Of a DNA stretch of 16,496 bases, positions 15,155 to 16,496 are shown in pieces. The position numbers and the translations under genes are program-made. The notes under the pieces were generated by a model. That model was given only the letters and a program-made list of their open reading frames with translations, did not search any database and was not told the origin of the DNA. The stretch spans positions 1 through 16,496 of the forward strand of contig CAUUKX010000043.1 in the NCBI GenBank assembly GCA_963545585.1, given 5' to 3'. Source of the DNA: W11650 sp963545585 (lineage in GTDB: Bacteria; Bacillota; Clostridia; Lachnospirales; Vallitaleaceae). The stretch's first letter is position 1. Every line of letters begins with the position of its first letter.

Positions 15155-15781
15155 ATGAAAAAGAAGTGTTTTGCAGGGAAGGCTCATATGGCGTTGGTGT
15201 TAACGATGATGATGACTTTAATCTTCATAAGTTCGCCTCTGATTTCGGCAATTCAGACAGAAAAGAAAAACATACTGCTGATCGTGGGCGAAACGGTTGA
15301 AGAAGCGCCGGTGTCGGGAGTAGAGCTGGAGTTTTATCGGCAAAACGCCGATGGCAGCAGCGGAGAAAAAGTTGGCAGTTTTGTCAGCGAATCGGGAAAG
15401 GACAGCGTTGGGCATATTCGTTTGAGCTTAGAGCAGGGTACTTATGTTTATCGGGTTGTATCGGAAAATTATGTTTTGCCGGAAGAGGCGGCATCGGCTG
15501 AGCTTACGGTAGAAGCGGGTGACAATACAATTTTAGTTTGGGTTACACCGCAGGGTGATGTTGAAATCGGCGATGAGAAAATTGCTCAGGGTGCGCCGAT
15601 GCAGCCGGAGAAAGAGCCGTCAGGCGAAAAAGCTGAAATCAGTGGGAAAGCCAAGGGGGAATTTGATTTAAGCAAATTTATTTTTGGTGATTACGGCGGT
15701 ATCGGAGTTACTTTGGTAGTGCTGATTACGGTTATTTTAGGTGTGATTGGATTGGATTATCGGATGCGGCATCATCGTTAA
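15155..15781 (+). CDS. Secreted, membrane-anchored protein with a SpaA/Cna-B-like domain
   Basis: 208 residues from the ATG at 15155, chosen because AAAGGAG lies 5 to 6 nt upstream. Signal peptide of about 33 residues: MKKKCFAGK, then a long hydrophobic core with LVLTMMMTLIFISS, ending near LISA. Residues about 45-145 resemble a SpaA/Cna-B prealbumin-like beta sandwich: PVSGVELEFYRQNADGSSG, then GHIRLSLEQGTYVYRVVSEN, then AELTVEAGDN. The GTYVYRV phrase is characteristic. A charged spacer rich in Glu/Lys/Pro (about 150-180) leads to a C-terminal membrane helix (GIGVTLVVLITVILGVIGL) and the basic tail DYRMRHHR. This looks like a sortase sorting signal but lacks an LPxTG-type motif before the helix, so it is probably retained in the membrane. 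Specific function is unknown. The gene appears to be monocistronic. Confidence 0.85.
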   Translation: MKKKCFAGKAHMALVLTMMMTLIFISSPLISAIQTEKKNILLIVGETVEEAPVSGVELEFYRQNADGSSGEKVGSFVSESGKDSVGHIRLSLEQGTYVYRVVSENYVLPEEAASAELTVEAGDNTILVWVTPQGDVEIGDEKIAQGAPMQPEKEPSGEKAEISGKAKGEFDLSKFIFGDYGGIGVTLVVLITVILGVIGLDYRMRHHR

Positions 15782-15804
15782 AGCGCAAATAATTTTATGC
15801 TTTT

Positions 15805-15942
15805 AACTCAACTTTTCTCCGATCGAAGTGCTGCGCACTTCTGCCCGGGTGGGCAGTCTGCCTGATCGAAAGCTTCGCTTTCTGTCCGGGTGGGCGACTT
15901 ACCTAAAAAAAGCTGTTCTGACGAACATGGGAAAATTGAGTT
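15805..15942 (+). repeat. Tandem hairpin repeat enclosed by a long-range stem, non-coding
   Basis: Two tandem units of 43 and 41 nt start at 15821 and 15864. Each is GATC, then a hairpin, then TG[C/T]CCGGGTGGGC. The hairpins differ in sequence but both pair perfectly: GAAGTGC/GCACTTC (15825-15831/15835-15841) and GAAAGC/GCTTTC (15868-15873/15877-15882). The whole is bracketed by AACTCAA-TTTTC (15805-15817) pairing with GAAAA-TTGAGTT (15931-15942), with one bulge. A further small hairpin GTTC/GAAC lies at 15915-15926. An open frame across it (15828-16025) merely translates the repeat. It could be a REP-like dispersed repeat or a structured RNA. Confidence 0.6.
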
Positions 15943-15997
15943 TTCAAAAAGAAATAAATTTTTGTAAAGTTAATATTAAGAAAAATCAAGAAAAGGC

Positions 15998-16041
15998 AAA
16001 AACTTTGCGGAGACTGAATATTTAGTAATCGCAAAGTTTTT
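15998..16041 (+). terminator. Strong rho-independent terminator
   Basis: Perfect 12-bp stem AAAAACTTTGCG (15998-16009)/CGCAAAGTTTTT (16030-16041), a 20-nt loop and a T-rich tail. It is the first terminator after the SpaA-like gene, 217 nt past the stop, so that transcript, or a separate RNA, includes the tandem hairpin region. I see nothing further between here and the promoter at 16137. Confidence 0.85.
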
Positions 16042-16136
16042 GATTTTAAAGGCTTTGGCGAGGGCAAGGGATGGCTGGAATGATTTTATGCAAAATGACG
16101 AAAATCCGCTTTCATTTACGAAAATAAAAGATAAAC

Positions 16137-16165
16137 TTTACATTTGGCTCAACATATGATATCAT
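16137..16165 (+). promoter_or_regulatory. Promoter of the gene at the right edge
   Basis: TTTACA (16137-16142, 5 of 6), a 17-bp spacer and TATCAT (16160-16165, 5 of 6). Start predicted near 16172, leaving a leader of about 283 nt. Confidence 0.6.
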
Positions 16166-16171
16166 AATAAC

Positions 16172-16454
16172 AATGTGTTACAAAATGATTACTTAATTTT
16201 TCCCATGCTAACAACTGCGAAAAAAACAGTTTTCCTTGGTGGGGCGGCGCTGAACAGGTGAGTTTTGCTGGAGTCGGCAGTAGATAAGGAAAGTTTTGTC
16301 AGGAAAAATTAAGCCGGTTAGTTGACCGGATACCTCAATGTCATGTCGTATTCAGAGAAAAAGAGAGAATTAAGAATACAATTATTTGAAAGCAATCGGG
16401 CATGACGGCAGCGGGTTCATAAATAGTTTTATGGACGAAACAAAGGAGGTCTGT
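16172..16454 (+). promoter_or_regulatory. Long folded 5' leader, possible riboswitch-type RNA
   Basis: No gene is seen here. A perfect 12-bp stem CTTAATTTTTCC/GGAAAAATTAAG (16192-16203/16302-16313) encloses a second stem TTTCCTT/AAGGAAA (16231-16237/16286-16292), whose left arm can alternatively join AACTG/CAGTT (16213-16217/16227-16231). Next comes a hairpin CCGGT/ACCGG (from 16314). Then GTCATG/CATGAC (16340-16345/16401-16406) encloses GTATTC/GAATAC (16348-16353/16374-16379). No terminator hairpin precedes the start codon. I cannot assign it to a known riboswitch class. Confidence 0.45.
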
Positions 16455-16496
16455 ATGTACGGAGTACCGAAATACCGAGAGCCTTTCTGGTGGAAA
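16455..16496 (+). CDS. Start of an unidentified gene, cut by the right edge
   Basis: ATG at 16455, with a near-ideal ribosome binding site AAAGGAGGT (16442-16450) 4 nt upstream, opens a frame of 14 codons to the edge: MYGVPKYREPFWWK. The start of a real gene is well supported by the site and the upstream promoter. The residues visible are aromatic-rich and show no signal peptide so far, but they are too few to name a family. Confidence 0.6.
   Translation, partial: MYGVPKYREPFWWK

Noticed and set aside
15828..16025. 65-codon open frame beginning MLRTSARVGS
   Set aside because: It reads through the tandem hairpin repeat, lacks a ribosome binding site and runs into low-complexity AT-rich sequence just before a terminator. 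Its apparent peptide repeat only reflects the DNA repeat.

Overview
The window looks like the chromosome of an anaerobic, low-to-mid GC Gram-positive bacterium of the class Clostridia. The evidence is an oxygen-sensitive class III ribonucleotide reductase, a WalRK cell-wall two-component system with WalH and WalI homologues, an S-layer-homology protein, strong AGGAGG-type ribosome binding sites, and sigma-A-type promoters with 17-bp spacers. Every gene I can support lies on the + strand. The genus cannot be fixed from this sequence alone.

Layout: (1) 1-2043, the 3' part of nrdD followed by nrdG and a terminator (anaerobic dNTP synthesis). (2) 2164-3428, a membrane diguanylate cyclase with its own promoter, a folded 5' leader that may hide its ribosome binding site, and a terminator. 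(3) 3512-6573, a promoter and long leader, then a membrane nucleotide-sugar 4,6-dehydratase of the CapD/EpsC/PglF type, followed closely by a compact three-gene cassette: a DUF3990 ADP-ribosyltransferase-like protein, a small unknown protein and a DUF3791 protein. (4) 6581-12451, walR-walK, then a small secreted protein of unknown function, then walH-walI. The unknown gene sits between walK and walH and has its own promoter, which carries a perfect WalR box. (5) 12507-15039, a strongly folded 137-bp repeat element, then an S-layer-homology surface protein and its terminator. (6) 15061-16041, a secreted, membrane-anchored protein with a SpaA/Cna-B-like domain, then a non-coding region with tandem hairpins and a strong terminator. 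(7) 16137-16496, a promoter, a roughly 280-nt folded leader and the first 14 codons of another gene.

From walR to the right end the genes form a cell-envelope neighbourhood: sensing of wall synthesis (WalK, WalH, WalI), the response regulator (WalR), a probable direct WalR target, and two surface proteins. The dehydratase on the left would feed surface polysaccharide or glycoprotein synthesis.

The most unusual signals are non-coding. A structured repeat occurs in two diverged copies, 9287-9376 and 12507-12643. The second copy can fold into a nearly fully paired three-way junction. There are also several large folded leaders. The DUF3990/unknown/DUF3791 cassette is the best candidate for a poorly described protein system.
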